A program made the position numbers and the translations under genes. From positions 806,001 through 870,000 of the forward strand of contig NZ_JAMHIW010000001.1 in the NCBI RefSeq assembly GCF_023896955.1: a stretch of 64,000 nucleotides of DNA. Reading direction: 5' to 3'. The first letter of the stretch is position 1. Each line of letters starts with the position of its first letter. Shown in pieces: positions 50,429 to 58,455 of this stretch. Source of the stretch: Micromonospora sp. RHAY321. Its GTDB lineage: Bacteria; Actinomycetota; Actinomycetes; Mycobacteriales; Micromonosporaceae. Below the pieces are notes generated by a model, which had not been told where the DNA came from, searched no databases, and saw only the letters and a list, made by a program, of their open reading frames with translations.

Positions 50429-51928
50429 TCAGGCAACCCGGGTGCCGGCCGACTCGGCCGGGTCGACGGCGCCACGAGCGCGGGAGAACCGCACTCCCTC
50501 GTCGGTCAGCCGGCCGTGCCGCATCAGCAGCACGTCGCGCGCGTAGTTCTGGTAGAGCCGCCACGGCGCCGCCGCGCCCTGCTTGGGCAGCGCGTCGATG
50601 CTGCGCAGCACGTACCCGGAGTGCAGGTCGATGAGCGGGACCCGCTCGTCGTCGGGCGGCGGGAGCGGGGTGACGACCTGCTGGCCGGTGCGGTCCAGGT
50701 GGCGCAGCAGCCGGCAGACGTAGCCGGCGACCAGGTCGGCCTTGAGCGTCCACGAGGCGTTGGTGTAGCCGATGGTCAGCGCGAAGTTCGGTACGCCGGA
50801 GAGCATCATGCCCTTGTAGGCGACGGTGCTCGCCAGGTCGACCTCGGCGCCGTCCACGGTGAGCGTCAGGCCACCGAGGGCCAGCAGGTTGAGCCCGGTG
50901 GCGGTGACCACGACGTCGGCGGGCAGCTCGTCACCGGAGGTGAGGCGGACGCCGTGCGCGGTGAACGTGTCGATGGTGTCGGTGACCACCGACGCCCGGC
51001 CCTCCTGCAACGCGGTGAAGAGGTCACCGTCGGGCACCACGCAGAGCCGCTGGTCCCAGGGGTCGTAGCGGGGCGAGAAGTGCCGGTCGACGTCGTAGCC
51101 GACCGGCAGCCGACCCTTGGCGGCCCGGCGCAGGAGCCGCCGTACCAGCCCGGGCGCGCGCCGACTCAACTGGAAGTTGAGGGTGGACAACAGCACGTTC
51201 TTCCAGCGCACCACCGGATACGCGGCCCTCGCCGGCAGCCAGCGCCGCAGCGCGTCGGCCAGCACGTCCCGTGAGGGCAGCGCCATGACGTACGTCGGTG
51301 AGCGCTGGAGCATGGTCACGTGGGCGGCCTGCTGCGCCATGGCCGGCACCAGGGTGACCGCGGTGGCGCCGCTGCCGATCACCACGACCCGCTTGCCGCT
51401 GTGGTCGAGGTCGTCGGGCCAGTGCTGCGGATGCACCAACCGCCCGGTGTACGCGTCGATGCCGGGCAGCGGTGGCGTGTAGCCCTCGTCGTAGCGGTAG
51501 TAGCCGGCGCAGGCGAAGAGGAACGAGCAGGTCAACACCGTGGTCTCGGCGGTGTCGGTGCGCTGGGCGTGCACCGTCCAGCGGGCGGTGGCGCTGTCCC
51601 ACTCGGCGCGCAGCACCCGGTGGGAGAAACGGATGTGCCGCTGCACGTCGTACTCGCGGGCCGTCTCCCGGACGTACTCCCGGATCGCCGCGCCGTCGGC
51701 GATGGCCTTCGGGTCGGTCCACGGCTTGAAGGAGTAGCCGAGGGTGAACATGTCCGAGTCGGACCGGACACCCGGGTAGCGGAACAGGTCCCAGGTGCCG
51801 CCGATGGCGTCGCGCGCCTCCAGCACCGCGTACGTCTTGTCGGGGCAGTCGCGGCGCAGGTGGCAGGCGGCGCCGATGCCGGACAGGCCGGCGCCGATGA
51901 TGAGCACGTCGACGTGGTCGGAGGTCAT
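50429..51928 (-). CDS. ethA: EthA-like Baeyer-Villiger monooxygenase
   Basis: 499 residues. FAD site VDVLIIGAGLSGIGAACHL, Baeyer-Villiger fingerprint GGTWDLFRYPGVRSDSD, and NADPH site VVVIGSGATAVTLVPAM. It follows EthA of M. tuberculosis over its whole length, with shared blocks such as VRWKNVL, NPWDQRLC-like (here DPWDQRLCVVP), KGMMLSG, GYTNASWTLKADLV and GYVLRSIDALPKQG. EthA oxidises ketones and activates ethionamide-type prodrugs. The divergent neighbour encodes an EthR-like repressor, and a 36-bp inverted repeat lies between them. The physiological substrate is unknown. Confidence 0.9.
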   Translation of the reverse strand: MTSDHVDVLIIGAGLSGIGAACHLRRDCPDKTYAVLEARDAIGGTWDLFRYPGVRSDSDMFTLGYSFKPWTDPKAIADGAAIREYVRETAREYDVQRHIRFSHRVLRAEWDSATARWTVHAQRTDTAETTVLTCSFLFACAGYYRYDEGYTPPLPGIDAYTGRLVHPQHWPDDLDHSGKRVVVIGSGATAVTLVPAMAQQAAHVTMLQRSPTYVMALPSRDVLADALRRWLPARAAYPVVRWKNVLLSTLNFQLSRRAPGLVRRLLRRAAKGRLPVGYDVDRHFSPRYDPWDQRLCVVPDGDLFTALQEGRASVVTDTIDTFTAHGVRLTSGDELPADVVVTATGLNLLALGGLTLTVDGAEVDLASTVAYKGMMLSGVPNFALTIGYTNASWTLKADLVAGYVCRLLRHLDRTGQQVVTPLPPPDDERVPLIDLHSGYVLRSIDALPKQGAAAPWRLYQNYARDVLLMRHGRLTDEGVRFSRARGAVDPAESAGTRVA

Positions 51929-51984
51929 GGCGTTCCTCCATCCGGGGCAGTGGACCGGACACTATCCATCGACGTCGACACCCG

Positions 51985-52020
51985 TCAACACCCTGTCGAG
52001 TTTCGTCGACAGGGTGTTGA
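51985..52020. promoter_or_regulatory. ethA/ethR operator: 15-bp inverted repeat
   Basis: TCAACACCCTGTCGA (51985-51999) and TCGACAGGGTGTTGA (52006-52020) are perfect inverted repeats with a 6-bp spacer. Further TCGACA-like half sites stand to the left (51970-51984). It lies between the divergent ethA- and ethR-like starts. Mycobacterial EthR binds a long GTCGAC-containing site cooperatively, so this is most likely the EthR operator. Confidence 0.85.
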
Positions 52021-52041
52021 GTTCGGGTAGCATCAGCGGCC

Positions 52042-52707
52042 ATGACGACCTCCCCCACCGGCACCGGGAAGGCCGGCGCACGGGGTCGCCGCGCCGCCCG
52101 CTCCACCGGCGACGACCGGGAGACGGCGATCCTCGGGACCGCCGAACGGTTGCTGGAGCAGCGCGCGTTCGCCGACATCTCGATCGACGACCTGGCCCGA
52201 GGTGCGGGCATCTCCCGGCCGACGTTCTACTTCTACTTCCCGTCCAAGGACGCGGTGCTGCTGACCCTGCTGGACCGGGTCACCGAGGAGGCCGACGCGG
52301 CCGCCGGAGACGTGCTCGTACGCCTCGCCGAGGACCCCCGGGCACGCTGGCGTGAGCTGATCCACCGGTTCCACGAGACGTTCGGCGCGCACCGCGCGCT
52401 GGTGCTCGCCTGCGCGCAGGTCCGTGGCACCAACGCCGAGGTACGCCGGCTCTGGGCGGCGGTGCTGGAGCGTTGGGTGCAGGCCATCGAGGCGGCCATC
52501 GAGGCGGAACGACGACGCGGCGCGGCCCCGGACGGCCTACCCGCCCGGGACCTCGCCATCGCGCTCAACTCGATGAACGAGCGCGTCTGGTACGCCACGT
52601 TCGCCGGCGACGGTCCCGCGGTCGCCGAGCGGGACGTGGTGGACGTGCTGCTCGACCTCTGGATGGCCGGCATCTACCGCGACACCACTCCCCGACCGTC
52701 GAGCTGA
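52042..52707 (+). CDS. ethR: EthR-like TetR-family repressor
   Basis: 221 residues. The TetR helix-turn-helix LADISIDDLA-type segment reads FADISIDDLARGAGISRPTF followed by YFYFPSKDAVLLTLLDRV, nearly identical to mycobacterial EthR in this part, and GDDRETAILGTAERLLE precedes it as in EthR. The C-terminal ligand-binding domain has the EthR-like ERRRGAAPDGLPARDLAIALN and MNERVWYATFAG. In mycobacteria EthR represses ethA. The start is preceded by the 36-bp inverted repeat described above, so it probably represses both genes. Confidence 0.9.
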   Translation: MTTSPTGTGKAGARGRRAARSTGDDRETAILGTAERLLEQRAFADISIDDLARGAGISRPTFYFYFPSKDAVLLTLLDRVTEEADAAAGDVLVRLAEDPRARWRELIHRFHETFGAHRALVLACAQVRGTNAEVRRLWAAVLERWVQAIEAAIEAERRRGAAPDGLPARDLAIALNSMNERVWYATFAGDGPAVAERDVVDVLLDLWMAGIYRDTTPRPSS

Positions 52708-52708
52708 C

Positions 52709-53167
52709 CTACTCCGCCGCCTTGGTGAACTCCATGATCCAGTTGGTCTCCCAGGTGCGCTCGCCGTCGGCGGAGAACGCCTGCTCCCAGCGGGCGGTGG
52801 TCGCGGTGATCCCCGACCAGATGAACCGGCACCGGACCGGGCGCCCCTCGTGCTGGTCGTCGGCGTAGAAGCGGCCGACGCCGTCGACGAAGCGGCCCAC
52901 CATCGGCGGCTGCTCCAACTCGCCGCGATCGCTGTTCATCCAGTAGATCGACCACTCCTGGCGCGCCGGGTCGAAGATCCTGATCGTGGCGCCGGCCGAG
53001 CCCTTCGTCGGGAAGGTGATCTCGTCGAAGTGGCCGCCGCCGCCGAAGAAGCCGTGGGCGGTCGACAGCCCCGGAAACTCCTCCCACTCGTCCGAGCCGA
53101 CCAGCCGCTTGCGCAGCCGGCGGTTGACCACGTTCCAGGTGCCCACAAAGAAGTCGAAGTCGCCCAT
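52709..53167 (-). CDS. DUF1579-like small protein, unknown
   Basis: 152 residues beginning MGDFDFFVGTWNVVNRRL. The FDFFVGTWNVVNRR opening and the repeated FDEITFPTKGSAGATIRIFD / WSIYWMNSDRGELEQPPMVG / EQAFSADGERTWETNW suggest an eight-stranded beta barrel of the DUF1579/lipocalin-like kind. Such proteins have no known enzymatic role; some bind small ligands. The ATG overlaps the stop of the preceding gene by one base, so the two are coupled. Both are divergent from a WYL regulator. Confidence 0.7.
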   Translation of the reverse strand: MGDFDFFVGTWNVVNRRLRKRLVGSDEWEEFPGLSTAHGFFGGGGHFDEITFPTKGSAGATIRIFDPARQEWSIYWMNSDRGELEQPPMVGRFVDGVGRFYADDQHEGRPVRCRFIWSGITATTARWEQAFSADGERTWETNWIMEFTKAAE

Positions 53168-53646
53168 CAGCGGCCCACCGGCCCTTCCGCTCGTGTGTCG
53201 TGCAGGTAACCGGTCAGGTCGGGGCTCTCCGGCACCAGCATGTGCCGGACCCAGGCGGCGCGCTCGTGCTCCAGCACCGCCAACTCCCAGACGCAGCCCG
53301 CTCCGGGACGGCGCAGGTCGACGAAGTGTGTCGGATCATCGTCCGGGCAGTCCAGTGCCGGTTGCCCGGCCGCCGCGATGCGGACCTCCACCACGTTGTC
53401 CCACATCCAGGTGTACGCCAGCAGGTAGGCGCCGCTGTCCGCCCCCCGGTGCAGCACCACCCACCCGGCGGCCGGCGTGCCGTCGTCCTCCACGTCGGCC
53501 AGCAGCGCCGGCAGCAGGTCGTACGCGGCCTTCTCCACCTCCGGTTCGATCCGCTGCTCCGGCTGGTCGATGTGGTAGCGCTTGAGCTGCCGGCCGTCCA
53601 CCATGACCGGTCCCGGTGTTCGTAGATCCTTGTCGCGAAATGCCAT
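53167..53646 (-). CDS. hypothetical protein under probable WYL-regulator control
   Basis: 159 residues beginning MAFRDKDLRTPGPVMVDGRQLKRYHI. The middle part AGWVVLHRGADSGAYLLAYTWMWDNVVEVRIAAAG (quoted in part) suggests beta strands of a ligand-binding fold, and CPDDDPTHFVDLRRPGAGCVWELAVLEHE contains two cysteines. I do not recognise the family, although such proteins pair with DUF1579-like proteins in actinobacteria. It is separated by 44 bp from a divergent WYL regulator with a palindromic site between them. Confidence 0.65.
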   Translation of the reverse strand: MAFRDKDLRTPGPVMVDGRQLKRYHIDQPEQRIEPEVEKAAYDLLPALLADVEDDGTPAAGWVVLHRGADSGAYLLAYTWMWDNVVEVRIAAAGQPALDCPDDDPTHFVDLRRPGAGCVWELAVLEHERAAWVRHMLVPESPDLTGYLHDTRAEGPVGR

Positions 53647-53669
53647 GCCGGGACGGTAGGACCACTCCC

Positions 53670-53686
53670 CTGACAGCTAGTGTCAG
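53670..53686. promoter_or_regulatory. palindromic operator of the WYL regulator
   Basis: CTGACA (53670-53675) and TGTCAG (53681-53686) are perfect inverted repeats with a 5-bp spacer, placed in the 44 bp between the hypothetical gene pair and the WYL regulator gene. TGACA/TGTCA dyads of this type are reported for YafY/DeoR-like WYL regulators, so it is a good operator candidate. Confidence 0.7.
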
Positions 53687-53690
53687 TGAA

Positions 53691-54683
53691 GTGCGAGCGA
53701 GTCGACTTCTCTCCGTCCTGCTGCTGCTCCAGTCGCACGGCCGGCTGACCGCCGCGCAGCTCGCCGAGCGGCTGGCCGTCTCGCCGCGCACCATCTACCG
53801 GGACGTGGAGTCGCTGCACGCCGCCGGCATCCCGCTCTACGGCGAGGCCGGGCACGCCGGCGGCTACCAACTGGTCGACGGCTGGCGGACCCGGTTGACC
53901 GGGCTGACCGTCGAGGAAGCCGACCGGCTCTTCCTCGCCGGGCTGCCCGGGCCCGCCGGCGAGTTGGGCTACGGCGACGTGGTGGCCGCGCTGCAACTCA
54001 AGCTGCACGCCGCGCTGCCCGCGCCGCTGCGCGACCGCGCCACCCAGCTCCAACAACGCTTCCACCTCGACACACCCGGCTGGTACGCCGACGGCGACGC
54101 CTCCCCCGAGCTGGCCCGCACGGCCGAGGCGGTCTGGCGGCAGCACCGCATCGAGGTGCGCTACCGCAGCTGGCGGGGTGAGGTGACCCGGGTGCTGGAG
54201 CCGTACGGCCTGGTGCTCAAGGGCGGCCGCTGGTACGTGGTGGCCGACCAGCCCGGTCGGGGCGCACCGGCGACCTACCGGGTCAACCAGATCCTCGCGC
54301 TGACCCCGCTCGAGCAGGGGTTCGAGCGGCCGGCCGACTTCGACCTGCCGGCCTGGTGGCGGGCACACGTGGTGCAGTTCCGGGCCCGCCTGCACCGCGA
54401 CGAGGCCACCGTCCGGCTCTCCCCTGCCGGCCGGGCACGGCTGCGGGAGATCGGCAGCGATCCGGTGGTCGCCGCGATGGACGCCAGCGCCGGGCCGCCC
54501 GACGGGCAAGGCTGGGTGACCGCCGTGCTGCCGATCGAGTCGCTCACCCACGCCCATGGCGATCTGCTGCGCCTCGGCGCCGACGTGGAGGTGCTGACCC
54601 CGGTCGCGCTGCGCGAGCAGCTGACCGCCACGGCGGCCGGGCTGGCCGCCCTCTACGCGCCTGCCGACCAGTCCGCCCGGTGA
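53691..54683 (+). CDS. WYL-domain (YafY/DeoR-like) transcriptional regulator
   Basis: 330 residues, GTG start at 53691. N-terminal winged helix: LLLLQSHGRLTAAQLAERLAV then SPRTIYRDVESLHAAGIPLYG. The WYL-type domain covers residues 140-230, with IEVRYRSWRGEVTRVLEPYGLVLKGGRWYVVADQ in place of the classic W-Y-L, and a C-terminal WCX extension follows. Such regulators sense nucleotides or nucleic acids and often control a divergent gene. The divergent two-gene unit and the palindrome between support this. Confidence 0.9.
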   Translation: MRASRLLSVLLLLQSHGRLTAAQLAERLAVSPRTIYRDVESLHAAGIPLYGEAGHAGGYQLVDGWRTRLTGLTVEEADRLFLAGLPGPAGELGYGDVVAALQLKLHAALPAPLRDRATQLQQRFHLDTPGWYADGDASPELARTAEAVWRQHRIEVRYRSWRGEVTRVLEPYGLVLKGGRWYVVADQPGRGAPATYRVNQILALTPLEQGFERPADFDLPAWWRAHVVQFRARLHRDEATVRLSPAGRARLREIGSDPVVAAMDASAGPPDGQGWVTAVLPIESLTHAHGDLLRLGADVEVLTPVALREQLTATAAGLAALYAPADQSAR

Positions 54684-54782
54684 CAGCCCGCCCCGGGCGG
54701 CTTCTCCACAGTGGAAGATCCGAGGGGCATCGACCGTCGGCACGGTGTGCCACCCTGGGACGGTCACCAGCGGTCACCGGAG

Positions 54783-55415
54783 GTGAGGGTCACGTTACGG
54801 CTACGCGCACTGGTCGCCGTCCCCGGCACCGGGCCGGTGACCCTCGACGTCCCGGCCGGCTCGACGGCCGCCCTGGTGGCACCACCCCGGGTCGGCACGG
54901 CCGTCGCGCGGGTGCTGGCCGGGCTCGCCACCCCGGTCACCGGCCGCGTCCTGGTCGGCGACCGCGACGTCACCGCCCTGCCGCCGCCACGCCGGCAGAT
55001 CGGCTACGTGCCCGCCGGCGGCGCGCTGCTGCCGCAGCTCACCGTGCGCCGCAACATCGAGTACGGCCAGCGCAAACGCGAACGGGTGCACGAGGTGGCC
55101 GACGACTGGACGGCCACCGTGGTGGACCGGCTGGAGCTGGCGCCGACGCTGGCCCTGCTGCCGCACCTGCTCTCCGACGCCCAGCGCTTCCGGGTCGCCC
55201 TGGCCCGGGCTGCGGTGTGCCTGCCCGAGGTGCTCGTCATCGACCTGCCCACCGACCCGGCCGGCGGCAGCCGCCTCGGCGATCTGCTGCCCCGACTCTC
55301 CCCACCGGACGCACCCGGGGTGGCCGTGCTCGTGTGCACTGCGGACCAGGCCGCCCTGACCGAGATCCCCCGCCGGCACGAGCTGCTCACCGAGCCCGAC
55401 GGGATCAGCCGGTGA
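54783..55415 (+). CDS. degenerate ABC-transporter ATPase (pseudo-ATPase)
   Basis: 210 residues from a GTG; GGAGG overlaps the start, so an upstream GTG at 54747 is possible. The MalK/UgpC-like ABC skeleton is recognisable: Walker A position reads APPRVGTAVARVLAG, with Thr39 in place of the lysine; Q-loop YVPAGGALLPQLTV lacks Gln; signature LSDAQRFRVALARA replaces LSGGQ; Walker B is VLVIDLPTDPAG with Asp kept but the catalytic Glu lost; the H-loop VTHD is VCTAD. It cannot bind and hydrolyse ATP in the usual way. It is the first gene of a coupled operon with a binding protein, a fused permease and an NB-ARC-like protein. Confidence 0.8.
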   Translation: MRVTLRLRALVAVPGTGPVTLDVPAGSTAALVAPPRVGTAVARVLAGLATPVTGRVLVGDRDVTALPPPRRQIGYVPAGGALLPQLTVRRNIEYGQRKRERVHEVADDWTATVVDRLELAPTLALLPHLLSDAQRFRVALARAAVCLPEVLVIDLPTDPAGGSRLGDLLPRLSPPDAPGVAVLVCTADQAALTEIPRRHELLTEPDGISR

Positions 55416-56692
55416 CGCCGACGGGCCGGGTGAGCCGGCGTAGCCTGCTGCGCGCCGCCGCGGCCGGCACCGCGGTGACCGCCGCCGGCTGCACCGGAGG
55501 CACCCGGTCGGTGCAGGTGGCCGTCGTCTGGAGCGGAAGCGAGCTGGAGCGGTTCCGCAGGGTCGTCGCTGGCTACCCCGCCCCGGTGCACGTGGTCAGC
55601 GCCGGCAACGACATCGACGCGTTCCTGCGCGCCCGGCATCTCGCCGGCACCAGCCCGGACGTGGCGATCCTGCCGCGCCCCGGCCTGGTCACCGAGTACG
55701 CCCGGCGGGGGTGGCTGAGCCCCGTGCGCCCATCGACGGAGTACGCGGTGCCCACCGGGCTGAGCGACCTGCTGATGACCCGCGACCGGCGCTACGGCGT
55801 CTGGGTGAAGGCGGCGCACAAGTCCCTGATCTGGCGCCTGCCGTCGGTGCTGCCCGACCCGCCCGGCAGCTGGGACGAGCTGGTCACGCTGACCCGCCGC
55901 CTCGGCGCAGTCGCCCGGCGCGGCGCCGGCCCGGCACCGCTGGCGATCGGCGCGGCGGACGGCTGGGTGCTCACCGACTGGTTCGAGAACGTGCTGGCCG
56001 ACCTGGCACCGGACGCCTACGACGCCCTCGCCGGGCCGGACGCCGACTGGCAGGGCCGGCCCGTGCGCGACGCCCTGGACCGGCTCGCCGAGCTGTGGAG
56101 CATCGACGGAGCCTTCCCCGGCGGGGGGCGCCGCGCCCTGCTCACCCAGTACGAGGAGTCGGTGATCCAGGTGGTGCGCTCCCGGCGCGCGGTCATGGTC
56201 TTCGAGGCCGACTTCACCGCCGAGGTGGTCGGCACGTTCCGGCGCGGCCCGGAGGAGCCGGTCACCTTCCGGTTCCCGAGCACCCGGCCCGGCGGGCGCG
56301 GCCCACTGATCGTCGGCGGCGACGCCGCGGTGGCGTTCGTCGACGCCCGGGGCGGGGTCGAGCTGGTCGAGTGGCTCACCAGGGCCGACTCGTTCCAGCC
56401 CTGGCTGCGCGCCGGCGGCTACCTGTCGCCCAACACCACCATCCCGCTGGACGGCTACGTCGACCCGGTCCGCCGCCAGCTCGCCGGCGAGATGCGCGCC
56501 CCCGGCACCCTGCGCTTCGACCTCTCCGACCAGCTGCCCGGGCCGTTCACCGGCTCCGACGGCCTGGGCATCTGGCGCATCATGCAGGACTTCTTCGCCG
56601 ACGTCACCGACGGCGTGTCCGCCGCCGACGCGATCCGTCGGGCCACCGGCCAGCTCGCCGCAGCGGCACGCAGCGCGGGCAGCGGCCGATGA
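55412..56692 (+). CDS. Tat-exported lipoprotein, extracellular solute-binding protein (CUT1 sugar type)
   Basis: 426 residues; GTG start overlaps the previous stop (GTGA). The N-terminus has a twin-arginine motif (SRRSLLRAA) and a lipobox ending AAGC with Cys27, so it is a lipoprotein exported folded. The rest is a family-1 solute-binding fold: VQVAVVWSGSELERFRRVV, ISWDEL-like stretch, MVFEADF and a C-terminal LGIWRIMQDFFADVTDGV. Related proteins bind oligosaccharides and feed them to the permease. The ligand cannot be predicted. The permease gene overlaps by 4 bp. Confidence 0.88.
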   Translation: MTPTGRVSRRSLLRAAAAGTAVTAAGCTGGTRSVQVAVVWSGSELERFRRVVAGYPAPVHVVSAGNDIDAFLRARHLAGTSPDVAILPRPGLVTEYARRGWLSPVRPSTEYAVPTGLSDLLMTRDRRYGVWVKAAHKSLIWRLPSVLPDPPGSWDELVTLTRRLGAVARRGAGPAPLAIGAADGWVLTDWFENVLADLAPDAYDALAGPDADWQGRPVRDALDRLAELWSIDGAFPGGGRRALLTQYEESVIQVVRSRRAVMVFEADFTAEVVGTFRRGPEEPVTFRFPSTRPGGRGPLIVGGDAAVAFVDARGGVELVEWLTRADSFQPWLRAGGYLSPNTTIPLDGYVDPVRRQLAGEMRAPGTLRFDLSDQLPGPFTGSDGLGIWRIMQDFFADVTDGVSAADAIRRATGQLAAAARSAGSGR

Positions 56693-58455
56693 GCCAGGTC
56701 CGGGTGCTCGGCGAGCTGGCGGTGCTCGACGACGTGGGGCCGCCCCGGCGTGGCCGGGCGTACCCCGCGGCCGGGGCCACCTCCGCGCTGCTGCTGCCCG
56801 CCATCGTGCTGCTCGGTGGCCTGGTGGTGTGGCCGGTGCTGCGCACCCTGCACGCCAGCGTGACCACCGACGGTCGCTGGGTCGGCGTGGATCACTTCGA
56901 GACCGCGCTCGCCGCGCCGGGCACCGGCGCGGTGGTCGGCCGCACGGTGCTCTGGGCGGTGCTGGTGCCGGCGGTGGTGACGGCGCTGGGCTACCTGCTC
57001 GCCGCCGCGTCCCGCCGCTCGCAGGAGGGCGGGCTGGTCCGCCTGATCCTGCTGGTGCCGGTGGCGTTGCCGCTGGTCGTCACCGGGGTGACCTTCCGCC
57101 TGATGTACGACCCCGACCCGACCCGGGGCCTCGCCACGCTGGTCGCGGCGCGGCTGACCGGCCGGTCCGCCGAGGACGCCCCGCAACTGCTCGGGCCGGG
57201 CCTGGTCACGGTGGCGCTGATGTCGGCGTTCGTCTGGGCGTGGGTGGGGCTGGCCGTGCTGGTCTTCCGCGCCGCGCTGGACGCGGTCCCGCCGAGCCTG
57301 GCCGACGCGGTCCGCGCCTACGGCGGCGGTCGACGCCACGTGCTGTGGGACGCGCAGTGGCGGCCGCTGCTGCTGCGGACCGTCGCCGTCGTCTTCGCGC
57401 TGGTGGCGGTGGGGACCAGCCGCACCTTCGACCTGATCCTGGTGATGACTCCCGGCTCGGTCCGTGACGAGGCCGCCGTGCTCGCCCTGCGGGTGTGGCA
57501 GACCTCGGGTGGCACCACCACCGGCGAGGGCGCGGCCCTCGGCGTGGTGTGGATGGTCGCGGTCGTCGGCGGGATCCTGGTGGCGGCGCTGTTCGTCCGG
57601 CAGGCGTGGCCGCCCCCGCGTGCCGAGACACCACCGGACCCGGGCCGGGTCGCCCCGCCCCGGCGGGTGTTCCGGTTGCTCGCGGCCGGTGCCGCGGTGG
57701 CCTGGCTGGTGCCGCTGGCGGTGCTGGTCGCCACCTCCATGCACGGGCGGGTGGACGCCGCCGCGCGCGGCTGGTGGTCGGCACCGCCGGGCATCGGCTC
57801 CTACCGCGCCCTGCTCACCGGCACGGAGCTGTGGCGGACGCTGGCGTTCACGCTGCTGCTGGCCACCGTGGTGACCGCCACGGTGCTGGTGGTCGCGCTG
57901 CTGGCCGCGTACCCGCTGGCGTGGCTGACCGGGCCGGCCGCGCAGGCCACCGGGCTGCTGCTGCTCGCGGCCAGCGTGGTGCCGGTCCAGGTCATCGCCG
58001 GACCGGTCAACGAGGTGCTGGGCCTCGTGCTCTCCTCCGGCACCGCCCGCGGCCTGGCCCTCGTGCACGTGGCGCTGGGCGTGCCGTTCGCGGTGCTGGT
58101 GCTGCGCAACGCGTTCGCCGACCTGCCGGCCGAGCAGGTGCGCGGCGCCCGGCTGGGCGGACGGCGCTGGTGGGGCACCCTGCGCCGGCTGGCCCGGCAC
58201 AACCTGCCCGCCGTGGTGGCGGTCTCCGTGCTGGAGTTCGTCCAGGTCTGGAACGACCTGGTGGTGGGTCTGCTGTTCAGTTCGCCGGAGGCGGCACCGC
58301 TGGGGCTGTTCCTGGCCGGGCAGACCCGCGGCTTCGTGAGCAACAGCGGTCTGCTGGCCGCCAGCTCGGTGCTCGCCTCGGTGCTGCCGGTGGTGCTGGT
58401 GGTGCTCGCCCGGCGGCACCTCGTCGCCGGGCTGGTCTCCGGGGGCGTCCGGTGA
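56689..58455 (+). CDS. fused MalF-MalG-type ABC permease
   Basis: 588 residues. Two membrane halves in one chain, about 12 helices: residues 25-305 resemble MalF-type permeases (start LLLPAIVLLGGLVVWPVL) and residues 330-585 resemble MalG. Each half keeps the cytoplasmic EAA-loop position: DAVRAYGGGRRHVLWDAQWR and EQVRGARLGGRRWWGTLRRL, both degenerate against the E-A-A-x3-G consensus. The start (ATGA) overlaps the binding-protein stop. Fused MalFG proteins are unusual in actinobacteria, where the two are normally separate. The matching ATPase is absent or inactive (see degenerate ATPase). Confidence 0.85.
   Translation: MSQVRVLGELAVLDDVGPPRRGRAYPAAGATSALLLPAIVLLGGLVVWPVLRTLHASVTTDGRWVGVDHFETALAAPGTGAVVGRTVLWAVLVPAVVTALGYLLAAASRRSQEGGLVRLILLVPVALPLVVTGVTFRLMYDPDPTRGLATLVAARLTGRSAEDAPQLLGPGLVTVALMSAFVWAWVGLAVLVFRAALDAVPPSLADAVRAYGGGRRHVLWDAQWRPLLLRTVAVVFALVAVGTSRTFDLILVMTPGSVRDEAAVLALRVWQTSGGTTTGEGAALGVVWMVAVVGGILVAALFVRQAWPPPRAETPPDPGRVAPPRRVFRLLAAGAAVAWLVPLAVLVATSMHGRVDAAARGWWSAPPGIGSYRALLTGTELWRTLAFTLLLATVVTATVLVVALLAAYPLAWLTGPAAQATGLLLLAASVVPVQVIAGPVNEVLGLVLSSGTARGLALVHVALGVPFAVLVLRNAFADLPAEQVRGARLGGRRWWGTLRRLARHNLPAVVAVSVLEFVQVWNDLVVGLLFSSPEAAPLGLFLAGQTRGFVSNSGLLAASSVLASVLPVVLVVLARRHLVAGLVSGGVR

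Noticed and set aside
54783-55415. Pseudogene call for the degenerate ABC ATPase
   Set aside because: The frame is intact, coupled by a 4-bp overlap to the next gene and keeps normal codon bias, so an intact protein with lost catalysis is more likely than decay.
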